Below, one piece after another: positions 35,120-64,000 of a DNA stretch of 64,000 bases. The notes beneath the pieces were generated by a model. That model saw only the letters and a list, made by a program, of their open reading frames with translations. It was not told the DNA's origin and did no database searches. Both the position numbers and the translations under genes were made by a program. The stretch comes from Muricea muricata. Lineage: Eukaryota > Cnidaria > Anthozoa > Malacalcyonacea > Plexauridae. Where the stretch lies: contig OY979716.1 in assembly GCA_963855995.1 (NCBI GenBank), forward strand, positions 22,273,321 through 22,337,320, written 5' to 3'. How positions within the stretch are numbered: position 1 is the first letter of the stretch; the number at the start of each line of letters is the position of its first letter.

Positions 35120-35974
35120 AAGAGATACAATTCCATTGTCTTTTAAAAGACATTCTGACATTCGCAAATGTTGCACGAAAATAAAAAGGATAGTTGTATA
35201 AGCGCAAAAACGCAATAATTAGAGAATCCAAAACAATATATAGAAGTCTTTAATGAATTTTTACATATGTCGTACTTCGTGAAATATTTTGATTTGAAAT
35301 CTTAGGCTGTCCGCCATCGTGGATATTTATAGATATGCATGTTATGTCACTCCTGGGGTCATGCAACTTTTTTTCTTACGACCCAATGAATAATATGCTG
35401 CAATAACTACATGTGCAGTAAGTGTTTCGGATTTTAGCACGGACTGAAAAGATTCAAACAATTTTTGGTTGTTGTTTGGTATTTAGGAGTAGCTTTGACT
35501 GGCTTATCCCTGTTACGTCACCAAAAGGTTGTTAATGAGGTAAAAAATTAATTCAAGATGGCGAACAGTCCATCGATTTAGGTGAGAATATATCGCAAGG
35601 TAAAACAGATACAAAAAAATTGTAATAGTCTTCTATATATTGTTGTAGAATCTCTTTCAAATGAGACAGTAAAATTTTTTGCAACTATTTCACTTTAATA
35701 CAGATGAGTACAATTAGGTTAGGACTGAGATGGATTACAACTGATAGATTTTGTCACAAAATACTGTCAGCACATGGGATTGTAGCTTATGTATTTTGTT
35801 AAAAGACTGTCAGGAGATGGTGATAATGCAACTCGGTTGCAATATTGTATAGCTCACTATATTATACCTCATACTTAGCTCGTCCAATCAGAATGTTCTA
35901 TTAGTAGCACGTGCCCATAGTATTTTTCAGCGAATACCATGCTATAGGAAATTCTGACCTAGGTTTTTTCCCTG
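35120..35974. other. No gene recognised
   Basis: Non-coding by eye; no structure worth a name. Confidence 0.4.
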
Positions 35975-36475
35975 AGGCATGGTATTCGGCCGAATCTCTT
36001 GGGAGATTCGGCCGAATATCCCGGGAGATTCGACTTTTGAATCTCACGCGACATCCCGCGAGAGCTACACGCGCCGATTAAAACAATGAAAAATGGCGGG
36101 AGCACACAAGAGTGTATGGATATTCTACGGTGTTTTTTAAGTGGTTTCACTGGAAATTTTACAAAACAGGATGTTCAAAAGACGGCAAAACTACTCAGCA
36201 CTATTTACTTGATGCCATTTGGCAAAGAACTTTGGAAAAATTGTTTATTTGAGTGAAAAACGAAATCTCGTATTCTCGAAGGTATGTTGACAAGTTGTCC
36301 TGGACTTGAACAGTTATATTTTCGGTATAATATATCATTTATAGACCCTCCGCTTGGGTGATTCGGAAAAATATTAACCCTCAGTGATGATATTTCCCTC
36401 GGGCTAAAGCCCTCGGGAAATATCATCACTTCGGGTTAATATTTTGCCGAATCACCCTCGCTTCGGGTCTATAAC
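35975..36475. repeat. Cluster of two palindromic elements
   Basis: At 35975-36033 GGTATTCGGCCGAATCTC repeats as a hairpin. At 36340-36475 TATAGACCC, GATTCGG and ATATTTCCCTCGGG pair with their complements around GCTAAAGC. Both are fold-back elements; the sequence between holds no recognised gene. Confidence 0.65.
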
Positions 36476-37384
36476 TGATAAGAATTATTTTCATTGTTTA
36501 TATATAATATGTGTTTTGTTACAATAAATCCTATGGGGAAACCGAGTGCAAGTCGACCATTACATGTTTTCCCTAGACTTGCTAAAGTTCAAACACTAAT
36601 GGTAAAGGGTAAAAGATTAAGGATAGAAAATGTGCATATAAGTTGAAAAAAACGGTAGTGGCTTGAAAAAATACAAAAAAAGTTTCATCATACAATCATT
36701 TTCAAAAGTACTTGGGACACTAGCAATTTTTCATGAAAAATCAACGAACACCGTTGATATATCTATAAAATCCATATTTTCCCCTCCCCGCCTCCCCAAT
36801 CAATGTTGGTTTCCCAACCTCAACACCCTAACGCATAATATGTTTTGCTAGGTGGGTCATAACATTGAGAAGGGGGCGCGGGGGAATGAATTATTTGTAA
36901 AAAATGAGAAATTTCCTCAAGTGTCCCAACACTTTTGAAAATGATTGTACATTACTGTAAGGTCTCCTTTACTGTTATTTGTTAGCATTAGTTGCAATTG
37001 ATTGCATTTTTAAAGATAATACGCCATTTTAAGAGGTTGTTCTGCTTTTTTTACCCAGCCCTGCATGTCTTGCAGTGTTTAATTGTGCAATGGATTAAAA
37101 ATATTAGACAGAGCACATGATGCTTTTAACAAAATATTTCCAAAAATAACATCAATTAAGTGAGGAGTGAGTTGGCAATGAGAAAAAACGATGGAGAAGG
37201 AAGAAGTTCGCTTCCTCGGATGGATTTCAATTTTAGCGGCCTTTTTTGCTGCAGTCTCTTTTAATTTGACAAGTTTTTTTCTTCTCATGGCACTAAAATA
37301 ATCGGTCTGGCTATGCTAGCTACTGTTTATTCTTTGAGGATGTTGAAGTAGAGATAACGCGCTTTGCGTAGCTTAATAATTAGT
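36476..37384. other. No gene recognised
   Basis: Non-coding with short chance ORFs. Confidence 0.4.
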
Positions 37385-37500
37385 ATTCGTTGAGATGTCA
37401 TGAAAACTTGTTTGCTAAGACATTATACAAAATCAGATTCTTTATTGTTACTCTTTATTTCATCGAGCAAAAATTTTCCTCTGTTTCACAAGAGCTCAAA
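37385..37500 (+). pseudogene. Possible diverged copy of the signal-peptide exon
   Basis: TATTCGTTGAGATGTCATGAAAAC resembles the start region of the exon at 41200 and of the pseudo-exon at 42323, and the following 30 bases keep a similar word order. The downstream part has diverged. It may be a third, oldest copy. Confidence is low. Confidence 0.35.
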
Positions 37501-37584
37501 GTATTTTTCATTACGGCAGTTCCGCAGCGTCTTCATGGTAAGGTCAGCGTTACTTTTGGCCGTAATAACGTCAATGTCTTTTCC

Positions 37585-38800
37585 TTACAGATATTTGCCT
37601 GAACTGTTTGTATTTAACAACATCATCTTTAGAAGGGTCAAAGCGACTACAAAATCAAAGTCACAAATGGCATTAATAAGAGCATGGCTATGAGTGTACG
37701 TCCTCTTGTCCTTGTCATTCGCAGAAGAGCTTTGACAATTTCTTGACATTCGGTAACTGCTTTTACCGCTTCCCGTTGGCAAGACATTCTGGTATCACTA
37801 AGAGATTTAAGCGCGAGAACAAGGTGATCACTATCTACCTCAAAAGAATGAAACAAGGCATGTCGTTTCGTACTTCCTTGTAGGAAATTGTAGAGGCTTT
37901 GTAATGTCCCCAATGCGTTTCTGAGCGGTTCCACATCATTCATTGTATCTTGCAGTGTCCAGTTTAGAACATGCGCATAACAATGTACACACTCCCCTCG
38001 CGTTGAGCATTCCTTCATTCTTGCCGCTACGCCTTTTCGTAAACCACTCATATTGGATGCACCATCAAAACATTCGCCCACAGTATTTTCAAACTTTAAA
38101 CCATACTCAGTGATCACTTTCTTTACAAGTTTAAAAAGAGTTTCCCCTTCAGTTGACTCCGTGAGAAAATTTCAACGAATGTTTCCAATGTTTTGCCATC
38201 CAAAACATGCCTTAGGCATATTGATACTTCCTCTACCCGACTAATATCTGACGTTTCATCCATAATTGATCTGTAACTTCTCTTTAAGCCAGGGAATGTC
38301 TTCACATCTGAGGTGCAATAATTCCAATAGACTACCTGTGTTTGTGTAAGAAATATCACCGATATTTTTTCTGTTCTCTTCACGTCCTCGTAAAGCTACG
38401 TTTGGCTGTGCAGTGTAAAATATGCTGGTAGTGATAACACGCTAATATTCAAGATTCCATTGAACATATTTTTGATGGGCTTCCACTATTACTGTTTCAT
38501 TGCCGATATTTTGTGATTTTCATTTATCTTTGAGCTAATCCACTTTGCCATTGCGTCTTTTTGAACTCTGCTTTTTGCATGTTTTTTAGTTGGTCACTTT
38601 TTCCCATTTATCAACGTATTATCTGCCATGAACTCTTGACACACAAAGCATACAAATAACGTTGTTCCATATTATAGCTAATTTCCCAAGAATACGTGTT
38701 ATACCACTGTGGATTAAAATCTCTGGTTGATTTTTCATGACCAAACATCTTTCGATTGTATTCTTTCAGTATCAGATGATTATGTATGCGCGCGGTGGCA
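37585..38800 (-). pseudogene. hAT transposase remnant (ZMYM1/DUF4371-like)
   Basis: From 5' to 3' on the minus strand: a Cys-containing TTF-like end (CQEFMADNTLINGKK), VALRGREENRKN, LELLHLRCEDIPWL, SIMDETSDISRVEEVSI, then CFDGASNMSG with VHCYAHVLNW and SLSDTR. This is the order of the hAT family with an N-terminal TTF finger and DUF4371. Frames shift at about 38120 and 38350, and the conserved SDTRW is SDTRM. No C-terminal dimerisation region was seen. It is a different subfamily from the copies at 1950 and 12500. Confidence 0.82.
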
Positions 38801-58438
<19,638 letters not shown>

Positions 58439-58503
58439 TAATAATAATAATCTTATTATTTATATTGCGCATATTCTATGAAATAATCATATGCATTACA
58501 ATA

Positions 58504-59635
58504 TTACATAAAATAATTAATATAAATGCTAAAACTTACATTATTACGGCGCAAGTTATATTGGACATTGGTAAAACTGATATTAACTCTGCATGAGAGG
58601 TATTTGGGGGCTAATCCCTTAATAACTTTATAAGTGATAAGTAACAATTTGAATTCTATAGGCGCATGCACTGGCAACAAGCGAAGCTCCTTAAGTACTG
58701 GAGTTGTATTGCAAAACTTAGGCACGCAATAGACAAGCCTAGCACTAGCGTTCATTATAAGTCGCAGCTTCTTTATCTGATATTCAGGAATGCCATAAAG
58801 CAGACTGTTACAATAGTCTAAACGACTTGTGATCAGAGCATGAATTAGCTGTTCAGTATGCTCCTTTGAGAGGTATTACCTGATATGACGAATATTGTAG
58901 AGATAGTAGAATGCACTGCTGCAAGTTTTAGATATATGAGTGGACATGCTCATGTAGGAGTCGAACCATGCAAGCTCCTAAATTCCTTGCGTATGACACA
59001 GGTGCAATATCAGCGTTACCAAATTTAATGCTGTTGATGGTCAACTTGGCCAGCTGTTTGCGACTGCCGATCAATAGGAACTCAGTCTTGCCATCATTTA
59101 GCCACAGGATGTCTTCTCTCATCCAGGCACGCACTTCACGGATGCAATTCTTCATGGCAGCTGCAGCATCAACTTCACTCAAGCTATCAGATAGACTAAA
59201 TGAAAAATATAGCTGAGTATCATCGGCATAGGCATGCGCGGAATGTAGATATGAAAGTAAGACCTCAAACAGCTTGCTGGTATAAATTGTGAACAATAGC
59301 GGGCCTGAACATGAGCACTGTGGGACACCGCATTCTAAGTTGAATATATTGGAGAGTGTGCCATCAATAGAAATACGCTGAACTCTCTTTGTGAGATAGG
59401 ATTGAAACCAAGAAAGCACATTACCACGTAAGCCTAATAGTGACTGCAATCTTCGCAATAAAACGCCGTGGTCAACCTTGTCGAATGCAGCACTGAGATC
59501 TAATAACACAAGAAGTGTGACATGGCCCTCATCCATATTCGGGAGCACGTCGTTCTTCACCTTAATCAAGGCAGTTTCAGTGCTGCTATTTTGACGGTAA
59601 GCACTTTGCAAATTTGGTAATAAGTCATTATCCAT
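58504..59635 (-). pseudogene. LINE reverse transcriptase and C-terminal region
   Basis: LQSAYRQNSSTETAL, LDLSAAFDKVDHGVL, and an intact YADDTQLYF box are present. The PQG box reads GVPQCSCSGPLLF where GVPQGSVLGP is expected, likely disabling it. After a frame shift near 58930 comes ASARLVYCVPKF, then LPVHAPIEFKLLLITYKVI, the usual L2/CR1 C-terminal end. The N-terminal RT part is interrupted by the MITE at 59642. Confidence 0.88.
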
Positions 59636-59641
59636 CTGTGA

Positions 59642-59844
59642 CAGTGGCGGATCTAGCGTAAGTCAAAATAAATTACCACAGCTCATTCTAGGATATATTT
59701 ACATTTTAAAATACCTTCAAAGCAACTTCATTCGTTAGAATTTATTCTTTTGAAATTCATAACCTATGACATTGTTGTAAAGTTATTTTGAATTTAAAAT
59801 TGAGCTGCTATAATTTATTTTGACTTACCCTGGATCCGCCACTG
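59642..59844. mobile_element. 203-bp hAT MITE with perfect 8-bp target duplication
   Basis: Ends CAGTGGCGGATCTAGCG and its near complement over ~44 bp (GTAAGTCAAAATAAATT inside), flanked by ATCTGTGA on both sides (59634-59641, 59845-59852). YARNG ends and 8-bp duplication are diagnostic for hAT. It shares the GGCGGATC core with the 4.4-kb hAT element at 12273. Confidence 0.93.
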
Positions 59845-59852
59845 ATCTGTGA

Positions 59853-60660
59853 CAAAGAACCTGGAAAGCTACCGTCTTTTCCGTGAGCTTAGATGTAAAC
59901 TGCAAATTACTCGTGGGATGAAAGTTCTTATTGATGAGTTCAAGTCCATGTTTCTTAAGTAGAGGGTGAACTAAGGCATTTTTCCATTTTTTTTTTTTGC
60001 AAAGTGGCCCGATTCCAAAGACAAGTTGACCATTTTTGTTAACACTAGGAGTAACTCATCCAAGCACAATGAACGAATTGACCAAGGAATTGGGTCAAGC
60101 GCGCACGTCTTCTTATTTTCCAACACTAGTTTACGTATTTCTTCTTCAGACAATGGCGAGAATTCAGAATGTAGTAACGGAATTACATTCATCTGTTATA
60201 ACACTGTCCACAACAACAGGTTGATCAGCAGCAGTTAGCTTCGATCTGATCGAGGTAATCTTACGAACAAAGAACCCACCCATCTCATTCGCAAGACCAA
60301 AAGCGTAACTGTTTACGGTGGAAGAGTTTTGTCTGGTTGCATATTTAATAAAAGACGTTTACTTGCTATGAATAACTTAGATTGATTGTCTCCATTGTCC
60401 TCAATAAACTGTTTGTAATAATTACGCCTTGCCTCGTTCCTGGCAAAAATTGTGTGATTTCTTTTAGCTTTAAACGCAGCCAGCTCTGCTGGGAGTCTAA
60501 TAGCCCTCCATCTCCTTTCAGCTTTCCTCCTATCGCGACTTGCTTCTATGACGTCATTGTTAAACCACGGTGGACGGACACGAGTTGTTACATGCATGGC
60601 GTGATTGCACGGGTGCATGCTTATCCAGTAAAGAAGCGAGAGTCTTATTATAACAGTCAA
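59853..60660 (-). pseudogene. LINE linker region between endonuclease and RT
   Basis: PPWFNNDVIEASRDRRKAE with KAKRNHTIFARNEARRNYY is the conserved WW/RRKAERRWR-type linker of CR1/L2 LINEs. Near 60190-59970 the frame reads SPLSEEEIRKLVLENKKTC and ALDPIPW, the start of the RT domain. A run of T at ~59990 and frame shifts break it. Confidence 0.8.
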
Positions 60661-61676
60661 CCAACGTCAACCAACGATGGAGAATCGATACATAAGTTGG
60701 AATTGTGAAAATCCTGAACAAATTCCTGCATCTCGATTGACCTAGGCTTCCGATACTCTGCATGCTTAACCTTCTGCACAGGTCTGGCAGTAGTAAGCTC
60801 ACATATTACGGCTGCATGATCAAAAAAATATCTCTCCGGTAATGGTTCTTTTGCTTTTGTAATGATATTATTGCACTCGCGCGTGATGATTAGATCTACG
60901 GTGTGGGTTGTGTGGTTTTCATGCGTGGGTTGCTTTACATGTTGTACTAGACCCATGGAATCAAGGAGGTCACTAAAGTGAATGGTCTGAGAATCATGAG
61001 ACACGTCCATATGAAAGTTAAAATTGCCATTTATAATTAATGGCTCACTAGACATAACGACTGATTCAAGGTAATCCGATAACTCGTTAATAAAGGCGCT
61101 TGATGATATTGGGTGTTCAGTTGAATATGGCAGTCTGTACACAACAATAACACGTAACCGAATCGCAGTCATACTAAGCCACTCCGAAACTTCAAATGAC
61201 GATTTTTCGGCCAAAAATACTTTGACACCATCTATACCATCCCTGAGCCGTAACGCTGTCCCGCCTGTACGCTTTGTTCGTGGACAATGTAGTAGAGTTT
61301 TATATCCTGGTGGTCTTAGGACATTTAACACCGTTGAATCATTTATCGTTAACCAAGTCTCACAGATCGTAAAAATATCCGCCTTGATGTCGCAGACTAG
61401 ATCAACAAATGCAGCAGACTTACTTTTTAACGATCTTGCGTTTATACAATATAGGGAAATCTGTCTCAATGTGTTCGCCACAAGAGTACCACATGCATTG
61501 TTGTACACGGAACTATAAAAGTTCACATGACCATTTTTACGCAGTCTATTGTTGTTGGTTATTGTGATATATGAGGTCGGATGGATTTCTCGAATGAGCA
61601 GAATTGCTTGCACGATGGCTACGGGAATCCGTGTTGGAATTATCTCCATGCAGTTGTATTTGAATAGTAGACACAC
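60657..61676 (-). pseudogene. LINE APE-type endonuclease ORF
   Basis: 339 codons. Motifs in order: INARSLKSKSAAFVDLV, CETWL (catalytic Glu), IVVYRLPYS, GNFNFHMD where GDFN is expected, HTVDLIITR, and FFDHAAVICEL (SDH as FDH). Loss of Asp in GDFN and Ser in SDH suggests a dead nuclease. The ORF start is next to the minisatellite at 61690-62195, which would be its 5' UTR. Confidence 0.87.
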
Positions 61677-61689
61677 GCGCGTTTGCTGC

Positions 61690-62195
61690 GTTTAAACCGA
61701 GGTATGTCCAATATAGGCATCGGCTAGCAGATGCTACAGGTGGTTATATCTGGTAGCATTTGGTTAGTTTAACAGATGCTATTAGATGACAGCAGAAGTT
61801 AGCATGTGCACAGTCGGTTAGCAGTTGCTAACATGCGGTTGATAAGGGTCAACTTGACCCACAGTTAACCAAAGCAGAGATAACAAACGCAGCTGCAGAT
61901 GCTATAGCATGTGGACAGATGGTAGCAGATGCTAGCAGGAATTAGCATGTGTACAGTGAGTTAGCAGGTGCTAACATGCGGTTAGGTAGGGTCAACTTGA
62001 CCCACAGTTAACCAAAACAGAGATAACAAACGCAGCAGATGCAACAGATGCTAGCAAGTGGACAGAGGTTGCAGATGCTAGCAGGAATTAGCATGTGTGC
62101 AGTTGGTTAGCAGGTGCTAACATGTGGTTAGTTAGGGTCAACTTGACACACAGTTAACCAAAGCATATATAACAAACGCAGCAGATGCAGCATCA
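61690..62195. repeat. Minisatellite, ~147-bp unit, right copy
   Basis: About three units with TTAGCAGGTGCTAACATG words at ~148 and ~145 bp spacing. The left copy at 905-1255 lacks about one unit. Confidence 0.82.
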
Positions 62196-62299
62196 CTTAG
62201 GTCTCAAATGATCTTGTGCATGGCAGACGCATCTTGCAAAAATACAAGAATTTTGAATACAGACTTCTGATTTCCTAATTAGATTTCTAAAATGATAGA

Positions 62300-62865
62300 A
62301 GACAAACTGATGTTTTTTGTAATTGGCCACCATACCTATTCTATCACTCTATCAGGCAAACAGAGTTTATATGAAAAAAAAGAAACGTTTTATATGAATT
62401 GCATAACAGTGCAGCAAAAACCATGTTTTGGTCCTATTATCATATATTCAGTCTTTTCATTGTTTAATGTGACTTTATTGGAAAGTAACCATTGATGTGC
62501 TTCCTCTACATTTTCGTTCAGACTTTCTATAGTTTCTCGGATATTGGCTCTATGCGATGATGTATTTGTATCGTCAGTAAACACGCTTAGCCTACCATGT
62601 GTAACACAGCATTTCGTGATTCTTTCACTGGATGTTGTTTGTTTAACTTTACATATTTGTACCCTAGCTGCTAGTTGAATACGATCTGAACCAGTTCAGC
62701 GCTTGGTCTTGAATGCCGTACGTGTACATTTTAATGAGAAGATATCGTGATCAATACAGTCAAAAGCCTTTTTCACATCAAGAAACAACACGCTATTCAA
62801 ACACTCATCGTCCATCTTAATATACCATTGGTTTGCTACGTTAAGAATGAATGTCTGGGTAGAAT
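62300..62865 (-). pseudogene. LINE RT fragment with internal deletion, right copy
   Basis: Same content and the same internal deletion as 1340-1925: [16 protein letters not shown] upstream, TDDTNTSSHRANI and WLLSNKVTLNNEKTEYMII downstream. It joins hAT sequence near 62880. Confidence 0.8.
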
Positions 62866-62889
62866 TTATGTAATAAGATGTATTGCCTT

Positions 62890-64000
62890 CTTCGTTCTTC
62901 CATCTCTTCAAGCAAAGCACGATAATATCCAGAACCTTTGAACAAGGTGTATTCTTGACATGTTGGTTCCTTTGGGATACTGTATCTCTTTGCAAATTTT
63001 CCAACACTTTCGATTTTCTCCTCACTCCATTGTGCGGGATTTAGGGCTGAGAGTTGCACCAGAAGCTCACAAGATTCTGTGGGAAATCTTCTTCACCGTT
63101 CACTCAGAAGCAATGCAAGAACGGGATAGTAAAATTCAACGCAAAACGTAGACTGTGACGTCACGGGTGAGTTGAGTTGAGCTGGCGAGGCATTGCGATG
63201 GCTAAAAGCAGCATCAAGCAAGTTTGTCCATCCGTGAACCGATGTGGCAAGTTTCGTGGGCGTTTGCTGCCTAAATCTCTGAAGGAGTCTTCAATGCCAA
63301 ACTGGACTGCTTTTTCCTTAGCACTTTCCACAAACTTGGTTAATTTCTCCTCATTTCGTAAGCAAAAAAAGGTATTGATAAGCGTAATTACTGCGTCCAC
63401 AGCTGTAACCAAATCCATTTCCTCCCTTTGAAGATTCTCAGATGAGAATCTTGAAAATTCAAAGAATTCCTTTAAAATCAATAACTGCAGTAGAAACTCG
63501 AAAGGACCAATTCTAACAAGGAGACCTTCACAAGTGGCATCATTCGACTGAAGCTCTCTCAACGTGGTAATCAGGGCTGGAAAAATATTCAGTGTGGCAT
63601 CAAGATTATTCGCTCTTGCTGTCCATCGAGTATCCGAAAACGCACGGAGAACAGTTCTTCCATCCTTTACGGAGAAAAGCTTTAGATTTGCTTCATAAAC
63701 TGCATTTCGTTTTGGCGACCCGTCCATTACTTTGTGTATTGAGTCAATTCTGGAAAAGACATCACGAACTAGAGGCAAAGTTTCCGCACATTTTTTAAGG
63801 ACTAAATTCAGGCAGTGCAAAAAGCAATGAAAATAGAGGAAAGGGCTGCTCCTGCGTCAATGAGTTGTTGCTGCGTGTCATTCCCAGGCATATTACTAGC
63901 GCCATCAAAGCCTTTTTCAATCATGTTGCACATTGGTATCTTCAATTTCCCCAGTTTCTCCAAAAGGACATCACATGAAGAATCTCCTGTTAAGCTAACT
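62890..64000 (-). pseudogene. hAT transposase, right copy, cut by window end
   Basis: Paralogue of 1950-3068. A 219-codon frame (63820-63161) holds HCLNLVLKKCAETLPLV, SIHKVMDGSPKRNAVY, SDTRWTARANNLD and RNLPHRFTDG, the hAT core. The frame upstream of 63825 continues in another register, the same break as in the left copy. It lacks 6 bases relative to the left copy near 63878. Confidence 0.82.

Larger units (their letters stand above)
61270..64000. repeat. Segmental duplication, right copy (matches 271-3068)
   Basis: LINE fragment, minisatellite, RT fragment and hAT follow in the same order and orientation with the same junctions as 271-3068, at about 95% identity by eye. It runs off the window end. 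Confidence 0.92.

Noticed and set aside
59971..60708. Plus-strand ORFs over the LINE linker
   Set aside because: Shadows of the minus-strand LINE frames.

Overview
This is a eukaryotic, intron-rich, AT-rich and very repeat-dense window. An anthozoan cnidarian (coral, octocoral or sea anemone) fits best. The only host-type gene encodes a secreted PAN + EGF + calcium-binding-EGF protein, and a contactin-associated-protein-like fibrinogen-type domain lies in a paralogous 3' end. This combination resembles extracellular and skeletal-matrix proteins of anthozoans. The transposon mix (hAT, L2/CR1 LINEs, Penelope-like elements with hammerhead ribozymes, Ty3/gypsy remnants, many fold-back MITEs) fits as well. 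Nothing suggests a bacterium, virus or organelle. The species call rests on recognition, not on a search.

Layout. 1-6.8 kb: the 3' end of one copy of the EGF gene family. It holds EGF-gene intron sequence, a LINE fragment, a ~147-bp minisatellite, a decayed hAT transposase with an intron, and the terminal fibrinogen-like exon (5689-6290) with its poly(A) signal. 6.3-12.3 kb: MITEs, a 31-bp minisatellite and a LINE ORF1 remnant. 12.3-16.7 kb: a complete hAT element (8-bp target duplication) inserted into that LINE and itself carrying head-to-head Penelope-like fragments and hammerhead ribozymes. 17.0-17.6 kb: Ty3/gypsy pol remnant. 17.76-23.16 kb: a 5.4-kb segment bounded by 22-bp inverted repeats, with a three-exon chromodomain gene (+) converging on an eight-exon gene (-) that looks like a DDE/D transposase. 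This is the best candidate in the window for an uncharacterised mobile system. 23-41 kb: mostly non-coding, with fold-back elements, a TTAA element, a TTA element and another dead hAT transposase. 41.2-58.4 kb: the second EGF-family gene, with a signal-peptide exon, a PAN exon, one EGF exon and a tandemly duplicated array of alternating cbEGF exons, broken by a LINE. 45.4-48.0 kb: a large imperfect palindrome. 58.4-61.7 kb: a nearly full-length L2/CR1-like LINE with a hAT MITE in its RT. 61.7-64 kb: a second copy of the block seen at 271-3068.

How the parts relate. The two ends of the window are paralogous, so the locus appears to be a tandem gene duplication with ~61 kb between equivalent points. 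Gene 1 ends at ~6.8 kb and gene 2 begins at ~41.2 kb. All cbEGF exons are 126 nt and in phase 1-1, so whole exons can be duplicated or lost without changing the frame; the array shows repeated ~1.74-kb duplications of an exon pair plus introns. Most transposon genes are decayed by frameshifts, internal deletions or nested insertions. The exceptions are the chromodomain gene, which is intact as read, and the fibrinogen-like terminal exon.
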